DNA from: Ceratodon purpureus
Lineage: Eukaryota; Streptophyta; Bryopsida; Pseudoditrichales; Ditrichaceae
Length of the DNA stretch: 64,000 bases
Assembly: GCA_014871385.1 (NCBI GenBank)
Contig: CM026424.1
Coordinates: 14,970,892-15,034,891, forward strand
Direction: 5' to 3'
Both the position numbers and the translations under genes were made by a program. The stretch's first letter is position 1. Each line of letters starts with the position of its first letter. Below, one piece after another: positions 1-9,687 of the stretch. A model generated the notes under the pieces. The model saw only the letters and a list, made by a program, of their open reading frames with translations. It was not told the origin of the DNA and did no database searches.

Positions 1-2172
1 CTCCTGCTCGCGATCCTTCGACCTGGTCACCCGCGGCTCTGATCCGCCCGCCTCTGCTGCTCGTGCCGCCTTGCGTCTAGCACTCCGTTCCGCCTTTGAC
101 TCCCTCTCCTGAGCCTCCAAAGACAACCGGGTAACGATCCGGGGCTTGGGAGAATTGGGCGATTTCGGGATCATATGTGCGGGAGGGGTTCCGGACGTCG
201 GAGTCTGAGTTTCAGTTCCGGTGGTCCTGACCGGAGAGCTCCCATGCGTCTCTGAGTCGGACTCGGAAATCGGAATCGGCTCCTTCCTTTTCCGCAACCT
301 CCGGAAATCACCGACAGTGTTCGGAGGGGAACCCGCTGCTGGCGTTCCGGTGGGAGTAGGCGTCACCGTTCCGGTCTTGGCTGTGGGTGAAGGAGTCAAT
401 CCCCCCTCCTGAGTTACTCGGGTCCGTCCGGGTGGTGAAATAGGTCGTCCCCATTCCGGTCCCGCTACCTCCCCTCGGTAATTCGCAATGATCACTTCCT
501 CTCCGAGTCGTGGAAGAACATCCGGCGGCACGGTCCGAGTCACCTGTTCCGAAACCGTCCTCTCCTCGATCCGCCTCTCGGTGACTGTCGTTCCGGTCAC
601 CTCCACCTGTCCTCTGGGGATCGCGCAGCTCTGCTGGACTGTACTGGTTCCGGGTGACGCCACTGGTGCTTGGTGTTCCCGGATCGCCTCCGCAATCGTC
701 CGATTTGTCATGGCGGCCTCTTCGACCGTCATCTGTTCTGCTGCTTGGAGGTTACTCCCTATCGGGGTTCGGAACCCCACTCCGCGAGATTCTCCTACCA
801 CGGCACGAGAGGGCGATCCGGGGAGCGGAAGACCCCGGCCAGCGACTACGAGACTGGGACTTCCGGTGCTCGGATTGAGCAGCTGCCGGACCTTCTTCAG
901 GATCATGTTCATCGAGTGCTCGCATTTGGAGAGGATCTTGATGATCTTCTGCTTGTCCTCGAAATCAGCCGGCTGCACTACGTTCTCATCAAACAGCCGG
1001 GCCTTGTTGATTACCGCTCCCGAACTTCCCACCAACTTCCGAAGCTCCCCCAAAGTCTCCTCCTGCTCGGCGTGGAACTTACGGATCTCGTCACTCTTTG
1101 CCGCCAGCTCCTTCGTCAGCTCCTGCAACTGAAGCTCCAGCCGCTTCTTCTCACTCCGGAGAGTTGGGGCATCCTTCAACAACTCCACTTCTCGGATCAC
1201 CTCTTCCGGTAAGCACCCTCCCAGCGCTGTACAGACCCTTCGGAACAGGGTTTCGATCCGATCATAAGAAGCTTGAGCCCGGTGAGTCTCCTCCCGAATC
1301 CCCCGAAACAGGTCCACCGGAAATCCCCGATCGGAACTGACCTCTCTCCGTTCCGGATCTCCCCGGGCCGTAGACGGCTCCGCATGTCGTGACGCAGGCT
1401 GCTCCGATCGCGATCTGGACTGAGCCCTAGTAGCGCCAGGGTTCGGAACCTCCCTCGTATCGTCCTCATCTTCCGAGTCCGTTGTATCCGAGGGCTCACC
1501 TCGCGGATCGGGTTCCATTCCGGGTGGAATCTCTGAGAAGTTGAGGCAGTTCTTCGCGTGCGTATACGTCTCGTCCTCCTTATCGGTCAGCAAGTCATAC
1601 GCATGGTAAAGGTGAAACAGGTAAGGGGAGAGTGGGGTCGGCTTCTTTCCGATCGTCGGAACCATCTTCTGCACCACTTCCGCCATGAGTGCAGCCCAAT
1701 TCACCGGACGTTCTCCTGTATACGCTCCGAGGATGGTATTCCCGACCGTAATGGTAACTTGTGCCGGTTTCTGCGGATACAGGATCGGAACGAGGAAAGC
1801 TAAGACCTGCCTCTGCCTCCTATCCTTGCAGGCGTCTATCTCGTATCCATTGTTTCTATGGATCTTCCCGTGGAACCTATCCTGCACGTACTGATCCGTC
1901 CGGGTCGCCCAAAGGAGTCCCTTCTGCTCGAAACCGTAAGCTTCCGCCCACTGTTCCGCATTCCACAGCGTGGGCTTGCCTCGGATCGTATTATCCCACC
2001 GGTTGTCCGGACCTTCCAGGACCTCCCTCACCATCACCTCACTCTTCAGTAACCACGGCCGTGCCAACAATCCCTCACACCTCATCCGAGTGAGGTCGGT
2101 GATCAGTTCCTCCATATCCGATTCCTTCACTGGAGTTCCGGGGCTAAGGACGCAACACTGCACGCGCGCCAT
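1..2172 (-). CDS. LTR-encoded protein, 3' LTR copy (C-terminus cut by window edge)
   Basis: Second copy of the open frame described at 9688-11883, starting at the equivalent ATG (2170-2172) and open to the window edge. As part of the 3' LTR it lies downstream of integrase on the genomic transcript. In the integrated element it could also be expressed from this LTR's own TATA box at 2324-2331. Function unknown; see the complete copy for domains. Confidence 0.7.
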   Translation of the reverse strand, partial: MARVQCCVLSPGTPVKESDMEELITDLTRMRCEGLLARPWLLKSEVMVREVLEGPDNRWDNTIRGKPTLWNAEQWAEAYGFEQKGLLWATRTDQYVQDRFHGKIHRNNGYEIDACKDRRQRQVLAFLVPILYPQKPAQVTITVGNTILGAYTGERPVNWAALMAEVVQKMVPTIGKKPTPLSPYLFHLYHAYDLLTDKEDETYTHAKNCLNFSEIPPGMEPDPRGEPSDTTDSEDEDDTREVPNPGATRAQSRSRSEQPASRHAEPSTARGDPERREVSSDRGFPVDLFRGIREETHRAQASYDRIETLFRRVCTALGGCLPEEVIREVELLKDAPTLRSEKKRLELQLQELTKELAAKSDEIRKFHAEQEETLGELRKLVGSSGAVINKARLFDENVVQPADFEDKQKIIKILSKCEHSMNMILKKVRQLLNPSTGSPSLVVAGRGLPLPGSPSRAVVGESRGVGFRTPIGSNLQAAEQMTVEEAAMTNRTIAEAIREHQAPVASPGTSTVQQSCAIPRGQVEVTGTTVTERRIEERTVSEQVTRTVPPDVLPRLGEEVIIANYRGEVAGPEWGRPISPPGRTRVTQEGGLTPSPTAKTGTVTPTPTGTPAAGSPPNTVGDFRRLRKRKEPIPISESDSETHGSSPVRTTGTETQTPTSGTPPAHMIPKSPNSPKPRIVTRLSLEAQERESKAERSARRKAARAAEAGGSEPRVTRSKDREQE

Positions 2173-2323
2173 CTCTACTCCTCACTTCTCTCCCTCTACG
2201 ATCCGACAGCAAGAAACCCGGCAATCCAACTGCCGGTGAATCGGAAAAGACAAAGACACCTCACCGCTCTTTCACTCTCTACTCCCAGTTCGCAAAAAGG
2301 AACTCCAAACCCTAACACCCTCG

Positions 2324-2331
2324 CTTATATA
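2324..2331 (-). promoter_or_regulatory. Candidate TATA box of the 3' LTR
   Basis: Minus-strand TATATAAG lies about 150 bases upstream of the LTR open frame's ATG. The identical box is at 12035-12042 in the other LTR. Assigned from sequence and position only. Confidence 0.55.
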
Positions 2332-2696
2332 CCCCAGGCATAATAAACGCTGTGGCGGCCCGTAATTGCAGCCGCCAACGTACCGGGGTAAACGCCTATC
2401 CGAGTCATGATGACTTCCGCGTCGCTTCGGATCCTTGACGCGGTTACAGTAACGGTCAGTACTCGGATCGTCCACCCGTTCCGTATCTTATCTTCCGAGT
2501 TTCCGAAATCCAGGTTCCGGGAACACTTCCTACGTTAACTGTTTTAACGTTTCTGGAGTATCCGATTTGCGTTAACTACTAATGCTGCTAGTGTCTGGCC
2601 AGTTTTTACCTAATTAACCAAAAAAATGAAAAATAAATGGAATACTTACGCCGGCTGGGGCTTTTCCGGTTTATTCTGAGTTTCTCGGATCCCACA

Positions 2697-2712
2697 TTAC
2701 CCCATTTTCAAA
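2697..2712 (-). other. Polypurine tract of the Ty3 element
   Basis: On the minus strand a purine-rich stretch (GAAAATGGGG, then TAA) directly abuts the 3' LTR start TGTGGG. This is where the plus-strand primer of reverse transcription would form. Confidence 0.6.
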
Positions 2713-2732
2713 TGTGAGAGTCCCCGCGAACA

Positions 2733-3659
2733 CTATTCTTCTTCCTCCCCTTCCGGGCTTTCGCTTCCTTCGGTGTCTGTGAACTCCTCAGGGTTGTAAT
2801 TCTTCACTCGGGATCCGTTCACCCGGGTTTCGAAGCTATTTCCCTGGAGGTCCGCCAGTTGTAATGATCCGTTCTCAAAGATCCGCGTAACCCGGTAAGG
2901 TCCCATCCATCTCGTATGTAACTTTCCCGGAAACTTTTGGTGCCGATTATCGTATAAGAGCACCAAGCCTCCTTCTATCACCTTATTGTCCTTAGGAATT
3001 CTTTTGTCGTAGGTCTCCTTACGTTTTGCCTGGACATCTACAGCCTGCTGTAGAGCGCCTCTCCTGACTTCTTCCAGATCCTGTAATGCCACGATCCGGT
3101 ACCCCGGATCCTCGACTCTCGTCCCGTGACGGGCAGCCATAACCCGTAAGGTTTCTACCTCCAGCTCCACTCCGTGAACTGCGGATTGTCCAAAGACTAG
3201 GAAGAACGGACTCTTACCCATGGTTTTCTTCTCACTGGTATTGTAGGCGTGTACAGCTGAAGGGAGCTTCCGATCCCAATCCGTCTTATGAGCCGAGACC
3301 ATCTTGTTCAGAATCTTTCCGACGATGCCATTAGCTCGTTCCGTCAGCCCATTCGCTTTCGGATTATAAGGGGTCGTCTTCCGGTGCTTGATGAGATACC
3401 GTTCCGTGATATTGATGATGACATCGTTCAGGAAATGTTTTCCCCGGTCACTCACCAGTTCTAACGGATGTCCAAATCTCATCATTATTTCTTCAAAGAG
3501 GAATGTGGCTGCGGCTGCGGCGTCATTCTTCACCGTTGCTCTTGCCTCTACCCATCTGGTCGCATAATCCGTAGCCAGGATAATGTATCTCCTCTTCCGG
3601 GCTGTGACCGGATTGATCGGTCCGATAAAGTCTATCCCCCATTTTTCAAACGGAGCCAA
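2733..3659 (-). CDS. Ty3 integrase core and C-terminal domain
   Basis: Integrates the reverse-transcribed element DNA. The catalytic D, D, E residues are seen in WGIDFIGP near the start, VSDRGKHF about residue 70 and NPKANGLTERANG about residue 105. A C-terminal GPY-like part (MGPYRVTRIFENGSLQL) follows, then an acidic tail rich in Glu. No chromodomain is visible. The frame is the same as that of pol upstream; only the stop at 3681-3683 separates them, and translation past it reads smoothly into the expected segment before WGIDF. The first in-frame Met is therefore probably not a true start: this is the 3' part of one pol polyprotein, interrupted by a nonsense change or expressed by stop-codon readthrough. 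Confidence 0.9.
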   Translation of the reverse strand: MAPFEKWGIDFIGPINPVTARKRRYIILATDYATRWVEARATVKNDAAAAATFLFEEIMMRFGHPLELVSDRGKHFLNDVIINITERYLIKHRKTTPYNPKANGLTERANGIVGKILNKMVSAHKTDWDRKLPSAVHAYNTSEKKTMGKSPFFLVFGQSAVHGVELEVETLRVMAARHGTRVEDPGYRIVALQDLEEVRRGALQQAVDVQAKRKETYDKRIPKDNKVIEGGLVLLYDNRHQKFPGKLHTRWMGPYRVTRIFENGSLQLADLQGNSFETRVNGSRVKNYNPEEFTDTEGSESPEGEEEE

Positions 3660-3680
3660 GGGAATAATGGGAGTGAGGGG

Positions 3681-6600
3681 CTAGTGGTTCCGGAACGAGG
3701 GTGCCCCGGTTCTTTGACATTGGTCACACTGCCCTACAAATTCCTTCACGTCCCGAGAGAGGTAAGGCCACCAATATCCGGCTGATCGGATCCGCTTGAT
3801 GGTTGTCTCCGAGGCGAAATGGCCGCCCGAGGGTCCGGCGTGTAAGGCCCTCATGACCTGCCTTCGTTCGGACCCCTCGAGGCACCTCCGTAATACATCA
3901 TCCGGTCCCATCCGGAAAAGTACCCCTCGGATCAGTGTGAAAGGAGCTACTGTATTCTGAAATACCATCTTCTCCTCCCGCGTAAATCCCTCCGGGTACC
4001 TCCGTTGTGTTAAATACTGGATAATCTCCGAATAATCGGATTCCTCCGTTCCGGAAATGTGAAATACCTCCGCCTCTTCCGGAAACTCATCCGGAAACGT
4101 GGCGGTGATATCCGAGACTGCTTCCGGGCCTCGCATCCTTGACAGGTAGTCAGCGTTGGCATTGGCCTTACCCGGTTTCACTACTACCTCGTAGTTGAAT
4201 TCCTGGAGCAGCAAGATCCATCGTGCAATACGCCCTGAGAGATCCGGTTTGTTCACCAAATACTTCAGGGAGTCATGATCCGTATGGAACACGATCTTGT
4301 ATCCGAGAAGGTAGTGTCGGAACTTCTTGCAGGCGTATACTACCGCCAAGGCTTCCCGTTCAGTGGTAGTATATTTTCGTTCCGCAAGGCTCATCTGCCT
4401 GCTAGCATAATAGATCGGATGCTCCTTCCGATCCTCCCCTTGCTGCCACAGAATCGCCCCTAGGCACCACCCGGAAGCGTCGATTGTCACATGGAATTCC
4501 TTCGACCAATCCGGTGCTGATAGGATCGGAGCGGTGGTCAGGGCCTTCTTCAGTTCCTCGAACGCCTGCTCTCTCCGTTCCGTCCACAAAAACTCTTCTT
4601 CCTTCTTCAACAGTTCCGTTAATGGGGCTGCCAATTTGGCATACGCAATAATAAACCTCCTGTAGTATCCGACGCATCCTAGGAATCCCCGGACCTCTCG
4701 GACGTTGGTGGGAGACACTAAAATAAGGATAGCTCGTACCTTATCCGAATCGACTTCCAACCCGTTCCGACTTACGATGTGCCCGAGAAGAATTCCGGAA
4801 ATCATCCCCATAAAACATTTTCCGGGGTGTAATTTCAGTCCGGTTTCCCTGCACCTCTGGAAGGTCCTTCGGAGGTACTCGAGATGTTCCTTCCACTTAC
4901 TGAACACCGCGAAGTCATCGATGAAGACTTCTAGAAAATGCCTCAAGAAATCTCGGAAAATATCCACCATCAGCCTTTGGAATGTTCCGGGAGCGTTACA
5001 CAGTCCGAAGGGCATTCGGTTGAAGGCGAACGTCCCCCATTCCGTGGTGAAGGTCGTCTTCAGCTGATCTTCTTCCCGGATCGACACCTGGTTGTAACCG
5101 GAAAATCCATCAAGAAAGCTGTAGCACTCCTGCCCTGCCACGTGATCGAGGATAATGTCCGTAAAAGGTAACGGAAAGTAACCCTTCTTTGTGGCCGCAT
5201 TCAGTTTCCGAAAATCTTGACAAACTCGGATCTTGACTTTCCCATCCGAGCCAACTTTCTTCGGAACGACGACTATGGGCGATACCCACTCGGAATTATT
5301 TACTGGATAAATGAATCCGGCTTTCAGGAGGCTATCGATCTCTTCCTTCACCATCAGAGAATACTTCGGATTGAGCCTGTACTGGCGTTGTCTGACCGGA
5401 ACCGATCCGTCAACCAAGTCTATATGATGTTGGCCGAGTTCCGGAGGTATTCCCTTGAGGTCGGATGGTGACCAAGCGAATACGTCTAAATATTCCTTTA
5501 GTAAATTCACATACTCCTTTCTCTGCTCCTTGCTCATGCTTCGCCCCAGCAGAAATGTCTTTCCGGGGGCTACTTCCACCTTCTCATAGTCGGATGGTTT
5601 CACAACGTTCTTGACTCGTTCCGATTCCTGTTCCTCTCCCTGATCCGTCCATGCGCTCCACACCCGGACAGGGGTGTCCGGATCGAGACCCATGGCGGGC
5701 AGGTTTCCCTCCTCGACCTGTTGTCGGAACCATTCGGCTGAGAGTGGGACACTTCCTTCTCCGAGAGAGCGATCCTCCAGTACCGGGAATTTCACGCGCT
5801 CCGGTGATGGTTGGGGTTGCTCACTGATCGGATTATGAAATCGGAAGTCATCCTCGGTAACTTCTGAGAACTGATTCACGAAATAACTAAATACTTCGTC
5901 ATCCTCCTCTTCCGGGTCGGACCAATCAGACGTATACCCATCCGAGCCACTGGTTTCCCCTAGATATCCATCCATCTTCCACGGAATCCGTTGATTGGTT
6001 TTTCCGAGTACGAACTCCTTGGCTCCCCAATCAACGAGGACTCGCGCCATGTATAGCCAGGGTCTTCCCAACAACATCGGGAAGGGACGGCCCGTACTAA
6101 CTCGGATTATCACGTAATTCAAGAGATAGGTTACCTCTCCGATCGTGGTCGGAACTTGGGACAACCTTCCCACGGGTTTAACTCTAGATTGATCCGCCAT
6201 TCGTAACACCTGATCGGTGGATTCGAACGAGGTGTATCCGAGTTCAAAGGCCGTATCCTCCAACATCAGGTTCACACCGGATCCTCCATCTACCGGAACT
6301 TTCGGGATAGCACATCCTTCTATTAGCACCGTCAGTTCCGGGGCTCCGTGATCCTCAACCTGTAAGAAATTAGTAGCTACAGACGGAAGCTTCACCCCTC
6401 GGCGCCTCCGCTTCGTCCATGCCTCTCGGATTACCTTCTGGTAATTCACATTGTCATGTAGCAACTGTCCAATCGTGACATTTGCCTTGAGGGATTTGAT
6501 GTCCCCAAGAATATCATACTCGTCCACTCTAGGATCGGAAGGAATAACCACCGGAACGTCATCAAACCGGACCGAGGGCTTGGTGATCTTCCGGGCAGGG

Positions 6601-6878
6601 GGATCCGTGAGTTCTTTCCGAACTTCCTCGCTGATATCTTCCGGAAGGTTCCCTCCTTCCACCCCATTTTCCGCTCTTGGACGGTCATTTTCTTCTGGTA
6701 AAGCTCTGGTTACCGTAGAGGGTTCGGATCCCGAATCCGAATCCACTCTCCTGGATCTCACCCTCCTTCTGGTCTTCCGGGACTTCGGAAGATCCGGTTC
6801 CTGGGCACGTTCTCCAGCGGAACTACGGGTTGATATTCTGTGTACTGGTACTTCCGCGCCCTCCTGTAGTTCCGTCAC
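3681..6878 (-). CDS. Ty3 pol: protease, reverse transcriptase, RNase H, integrase zinc finger
   Basis: Polyprotein of about 1065 codons that copies element RNA into DNA. Visible in order: an acidic/basic leader (~1-150); an aspartic protease with PVDGGSGVNLM (~195); reverse transcriptase with the KVRVCQDFRKLN-like block and the FIDDF active-site box (usual YxDD in a variant form, ~690); RNase H with HVTIDASGWCLGA and HTDHDSLKYL; and the integrase H2C2 zinc finger (HAGPSGGHF ... CDQCQ) at the end. The frame is that of gag, with only one TGA (6885-6887) between them and no ATG immediately after it, so expression by readthrough of the gag stop is the simplest model. The frame closes at TAG 3681-3683, just before the integrase core. 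Confidence 0.95.
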   Translation of the reverse strand: MTELQEGAEVPVHRISTRSSAGERAQEPDLPKSRKTRRRVRSRRVDSDSGSEPSTVTRALPEENDRPRAENGVEGGNLPEDISEEVRKELTDPPARKITKPSVRFDDVPVVIPSDPRVDEYDILGDIKSLKANVTIGQLLHDNVNYQKVIREAWTKRRRRGVKLPSVATNFLQVEDHGAPELTVLIEGCAIPKVPVDGGSGVNLMLEDTAFELGYTSFESTDQVLRMADQSRVKPVGRLSQVPTTIGEVTYLLNYVIIRVSTGRPFPMLLGRPWLYMARVLVDWGAKEFVLGKTNQRIPWKMDGYLGETSGSDGYTSDWSDPEEEDDEVFSYFVNQFSEVTEDDFRFHNPISEQPQPSPERVKFPVLEDRSLGEGSVPLSAEWFRQQVEEGNLPAMGLDPDTPVRVWSAWTDQGEEQESERVKNVVKPSDYEKVEVAPGKTFLLGRSMSKEQRKEYVNLLKEYLDVFAWSPSDLKGIPPELGQHHIDLVDGSVPVRQRQYRLNPKYSLMVKEEIDSLLKAGFIYPVNNSEWVSPIVVVPKKVGSDGKVKIRVCQDFRKLNAATKKGYFPLPFTDIILDHVAGQECYSFLDGFSGYNQVSIREEDQLKTTFTTEWGTFAFNRMPFGLCNAPGTFQRLMVDIFRDFLRHFLEVFIDDFAVFSKWKEHLEYLRRTFQRCRETGLKLHPGKCFMGMISGILLGHIVSRNGLEVDSDKVRAILILVSPTNVREVRGFLGCVGYYRRFIIAYAKLAAPLTELLKKEEEFLWTERREQAFEELKKALTTAPILSAPDWSKEFHVTIDASGWCLGAILWQQGEDRKEHPIYYASRQMSLAERKYTTTEREALAVVYACKKFRHYLLGYKIVFHTDHDSLKYLVNKPDLSGRIARWILLLQEFNYEVVVKPGKANANADYLSRMRGPEAVSDITATFPDEFPEEAEVFHISGTEESDYSEIIQYLTQRRYPEGFTREEKMVFQNTVAPFTLIRGVLFRMGPDDVLRRCLEGSERRQVMRALHAGPSGGHFASETTIKRIRSAGYWWPYLSRDVKEFVGQCDQCQRTGAPSFRNH

Positions 6879-6884
6879 GAACCG

Positions 6885-8555
6885 TCATTTGTCCGGATTC
6901 TCTATCCCACCCGAGTGACCGTAGTTTAGCCCAGTCATCTCTCTCGGAGGGACCTCCACCTGTTTGAAAGTTGGGCGGGGTTGTGCCGGTTTGGCACACT
7001 GAGGAGCCGTATGACCGTACTCTCCGCAATTTTGGCACGGAAGGATCCGCGGTGCTCCCTGCCCCTGTCGCTCAAACGGACAATTAGGCGCGTAATGATC
7101 CGGGCTCCCACAGTTAAAGCAGTACCCGTGGGTCGGCTTCTGGTACATCGGCCTACCCGGAACGTTCTGTGGGATCCGGTATCCGGCGGGAGGACGAGCT
7201 ATCTGGATCGGAGCTTTCCCTCGCCCGTAAGTGGTCTGAACCTGATACACAGGTTGGTACTCCTCCATCTGAAACTCCTCCTCTTCCGGATAGGCAAAGT
7301 ATACCTCTTCTTCCGGATGGACGTAGTGAATTCGTTTCTGGCGGGGTTCAGTACACTCCGGAGGATAATGTCCTTGCTTTCCGCAGTTAGCACACCACAC
7401 ATTAGCTCTGCTGGTTGGAATCATCTTACGAGGTTTCCGATTCTCGGAAAGGTGGACGTTGAGTTCGGCAATCGATTCTCGGATCTCCTTCATCTCCTTC
7501 ATGACCTTCCGAGAATCGTCATCCTCCACCTTCACCTGGATCAACTCTCGGTTCCGTCTAGGCCGGGAGTCTCTACTGGAACCGCCTCGGCGTTTCGAGG
7601 CTCCCCTGGAGTCCTCTTCCGACTGATCGGAACTGGATGAAGTGGAATCGCTCTTACTGGTAGAGTCGGAATCTTCCGAGGAGGACTCGTGCCTCCGCCG
7701 GCGCTCTCTCTCCTTCCGGATCTTCTTGCCCCGCTTCTCGGTATGCTTCAGAGACTTCCGTAGAGATTGGGCTGAGTTCTCATAGTTCTGAGCCGCTTCC
7801 ACGGCTTCCTGAAGTGTGGCGGGACGGGTTTGTCGGATCTGAAACCCCATCTCCTCCGGGAATCCGGCGACAAACCATTCCACTTGTACGCTCGGAGCTA
7901 TGGCTGTAGTGAGTTTCTGTATGAGCGCCTTTACTCTCTGACTGTACTTCCGTACTGACTCGGAAGATCTCATCGTCATTCGACTCAGCTTTCCGAGTGC
8001 GCGAGCTTCTCCTCCGGCCTCACGGAACGTACGTCGGAACAAGGTCACGAAACTGGTCCAGTCGTTACGTGTACGTTCCGGAACGTCTTGGTACCACTGG
8101 AGAGCTTCTCCCTTCAGAAGACCTTGGAATATTCTTCTCTTCGCATCCGGATCTTCCTGATTGGCCAGAGCGATGGACTCGAACTCACAGAGCCATTCGT
8201 CTACGTCTTGACTTCCGTCTCCTTTGAATCTGTTGTACTTCAGTCGGGTAGAGGGCGCCATTGGGTTGTCTTCCTCGTCTTCTTCCTCTTCCTCGGTCTC
8301 CTCTTCTACTCCTGCGTCGGCTTCGACTTCGTCAGCTACGACTTCTTCTTCTTCCGGATCTGGAGCTGTACCCGGTCCGGCTGCGGAGGTTCCGGCCAAC
8401 GATACCACGATTACGTCTCCTTCTCGTTCTACAGCAGTCTGGATCCGGGGAAGTAGGTTCGTCCCCGGTAGATCGTGTACCAAAACTCTTCCCCTCTTCT
8501 GTAGCAACCGAGTGGATCTTCTTCCCCCTAACTCTTCCGGTTGCGCCCCAACCAT
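6885..8555 (-). CDS. Ty3 gag with three CCHC zinc knuckles
   Basis: Structural protein that forms the retrotransposon particle and binds genomic RNA. The first ATG in the frame is at 8555; open sequence extends upstream to the primer site but without an ATG. After an acidic segment (residues ~60-100) a retrotransposon-gag domain is seen (LKYNRFKGDGSQDVDEWL through VRKYSQRVKALIQKL), then a Ser/Arg-rich basic stretch, and three knuckles: CANCGKQGHYPPEC, CFNCGSPDHYAPNC and CQNCGEYGHTAPQC. The frame ends at TGA 6885-6887, followed directly by CGG, and the same frame then continues as pol. The knuckles and single frame are typical of Ty3 elements; the TGA-CGG junction is unusual and is reported separately. 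Confidence 0.93.
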   Translation of the reverse strand: MVGAQPEELGGRRSTRLLQKRGRVLVHDLPGTNLLPRIQTAVEREGDVIVVSLAGTSAAGPGTAPDPEEEEVVADEVEADAGVEEETEEEEEDEEDNPMAPSTRLKYNRFKGDGSQDVDEWLCEFESIALANQEDPDAKRRIFQGLLKGEALQWYQDVPERTRNDWTSFVTLFRRTFREAGGEARALGKLSRMTMRSSESVRKYSQRVKALIQKLTTAIAPSVQVEWFVAGFPEEMGFQIRQTRPATLQEAVEAAQNYENSAQSLRKSLKHTEKRGKKIRKERERRRRHESSSEDSDSTSKSDSTSSSSDQSEEDSRGASKRRGGSSRDSRPRRNRELIQVKVEDDDSRKVMKEMKEIRESIAELNVHLSENRKPRKMIPTSRANVWCANCGKQGHYPPECTEPRQKRIHYVHPEEEVYFAYPEEEEFQMEEYQPVYQVQTTYGRGKAPIQIARPPAGYRIPQNVPGRPMYQKPTHGYCFNCGSPDHYAPNCPFERQGQGAPRILPCQNCGEYGHTAPQCAKPAQPRPTFKQVEVPPREMTGLNYGHSGGIENPDK

Positions 8556-8725
8556 GGAAGAGATTGGGAATTCTTCTTCCGATTCCTCGGAAGGCAAGAT
8601 CTGTACGTAAGACTTCCGACTACAGCATACCCACCTAAATGAAGCCTTCACGGTCTGACTCCACTTTTCTTCAAATCTGCGCTCACTTATCTTTCGAGTA
8701 TCCACCTGGTTCACAGCTTATCGAG

Positions 8726-8743
8726 TCCCCGGCAGCGGCGCCA
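8726..8743 (-). other. Primer binding site, tRNA-Asp
   Basis: Minus-strand TGGCGCCGCTGCCGGGGA matches the complement of the 3' end of plant tRNA-Asp(GUC) as I recall it, with one difference (C for T at the ninth base). It lies 10 bases after the 5' LTR end at 8754, the normal place for minus-strand DNA priming, and fixes both the orientation and the LTR boundary. Confidence 0.85.
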
Positions 8744-9687
8744 GATTTTTACGTGTCGGAACACGGAAATGCAACTAACATCCGGATAGCGCTCTAATTG
8801 AGCGTAAACTTCCGTACTGTCACTAGGTTCCGAGTATCGTCCAGGGATTCAATAGTGTTTCACCAAGTAGTTACTTCTAATCGTTCCGAGCCTTGCCACT
8901 GCTCGGATAGTGTCTTCGGAACGTAACTCCCGAACTATCTCCTTCTCTATTCTTCTCTCATTAGGTGTTTCGTCCACAAACCCCAACGTCTCGGATCAGT
9001 TACCGTCTCACAACTGTCCTAGAATACTCTGGCCAGCAGGTCACACAAACGATCCTCTCCGATCCGTGGGACTACAACGACAAACCAATCCGGATCTGGG
9101 AGAACCAGGATCCGATTATCCCTAGGCGACCCGTACCACGTTCCGACTCCCCCTCTCACTGTGCACGGAACCTCTTCAGAAGTTCAGGGAGCCCGACCAA
9201 GTAGTTCTTGATCCGCTTCGACCCTAGCGACGGCTATTCCGTAGGAGGTTGATTTGGGGACGGAACAGTGAGGCTTCACTCCTACGACAATCCGCTAAAT
9301 CTTTCCGCTCAATCCCATTTCCTTTCCGGTTCGGGTCTCGTCGCAACTCCCATCACCTTCCTATCCGAGCTACAGCGGAACTCCCATATCCTTCCCGGAT
9401 CATTCACACTTAGCGGGAAATCACGCACAGTACTTACAAAACACAAATACTTTACTGATAAGGAATATAGGGGGAAAACATGCAAAACGAAGACCCGGAT
9501 CACCTCGCCTGCCTGGTTTAAGTAAGCAGGGTTTTCCACAAAAGCGGCGGCGCCGGTAGTTCAATCAAAACCCTAATCCCTAACTACCTACCTAGAATTC
9601 TACTTTACGATTAGGACGGATCTCCCGATCCGGAATCTACTCCTATAAATCCGGAAAGTTACGACAAGTGGCAGTGAGAGGAATCTA

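Larger units (their letters stand above)
1..2696 (-). repeat. 3' LTR of the Ty3 element (partial)
   Basis: Direct copy of 9712-12407. I noticed one substitution by eye (T at 1525, C at 11236); the translations compared across 221-2475 are otherwise the same. In element direction it starts TGTGGGATCC at 2696. The last ~960 bases of this LTR lie to the left of the window. Confidence 0.95.

Noticed and set aside
221..2239. Many plus-strand frames in the LTR copies (also 9932-11950)
   Set aside because: They are antisense to the 731-codon LTR frame, appear in both copies only because the LTRs are alike, and show low-complexity or nonsense composition.
6981..8638. Plus-strand frames over gag, some rich in Ser/Leu/Arg
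   Set aside because: They mirror the gag frame, including its acidic and zinc-knuckle codons; no domain of their own.
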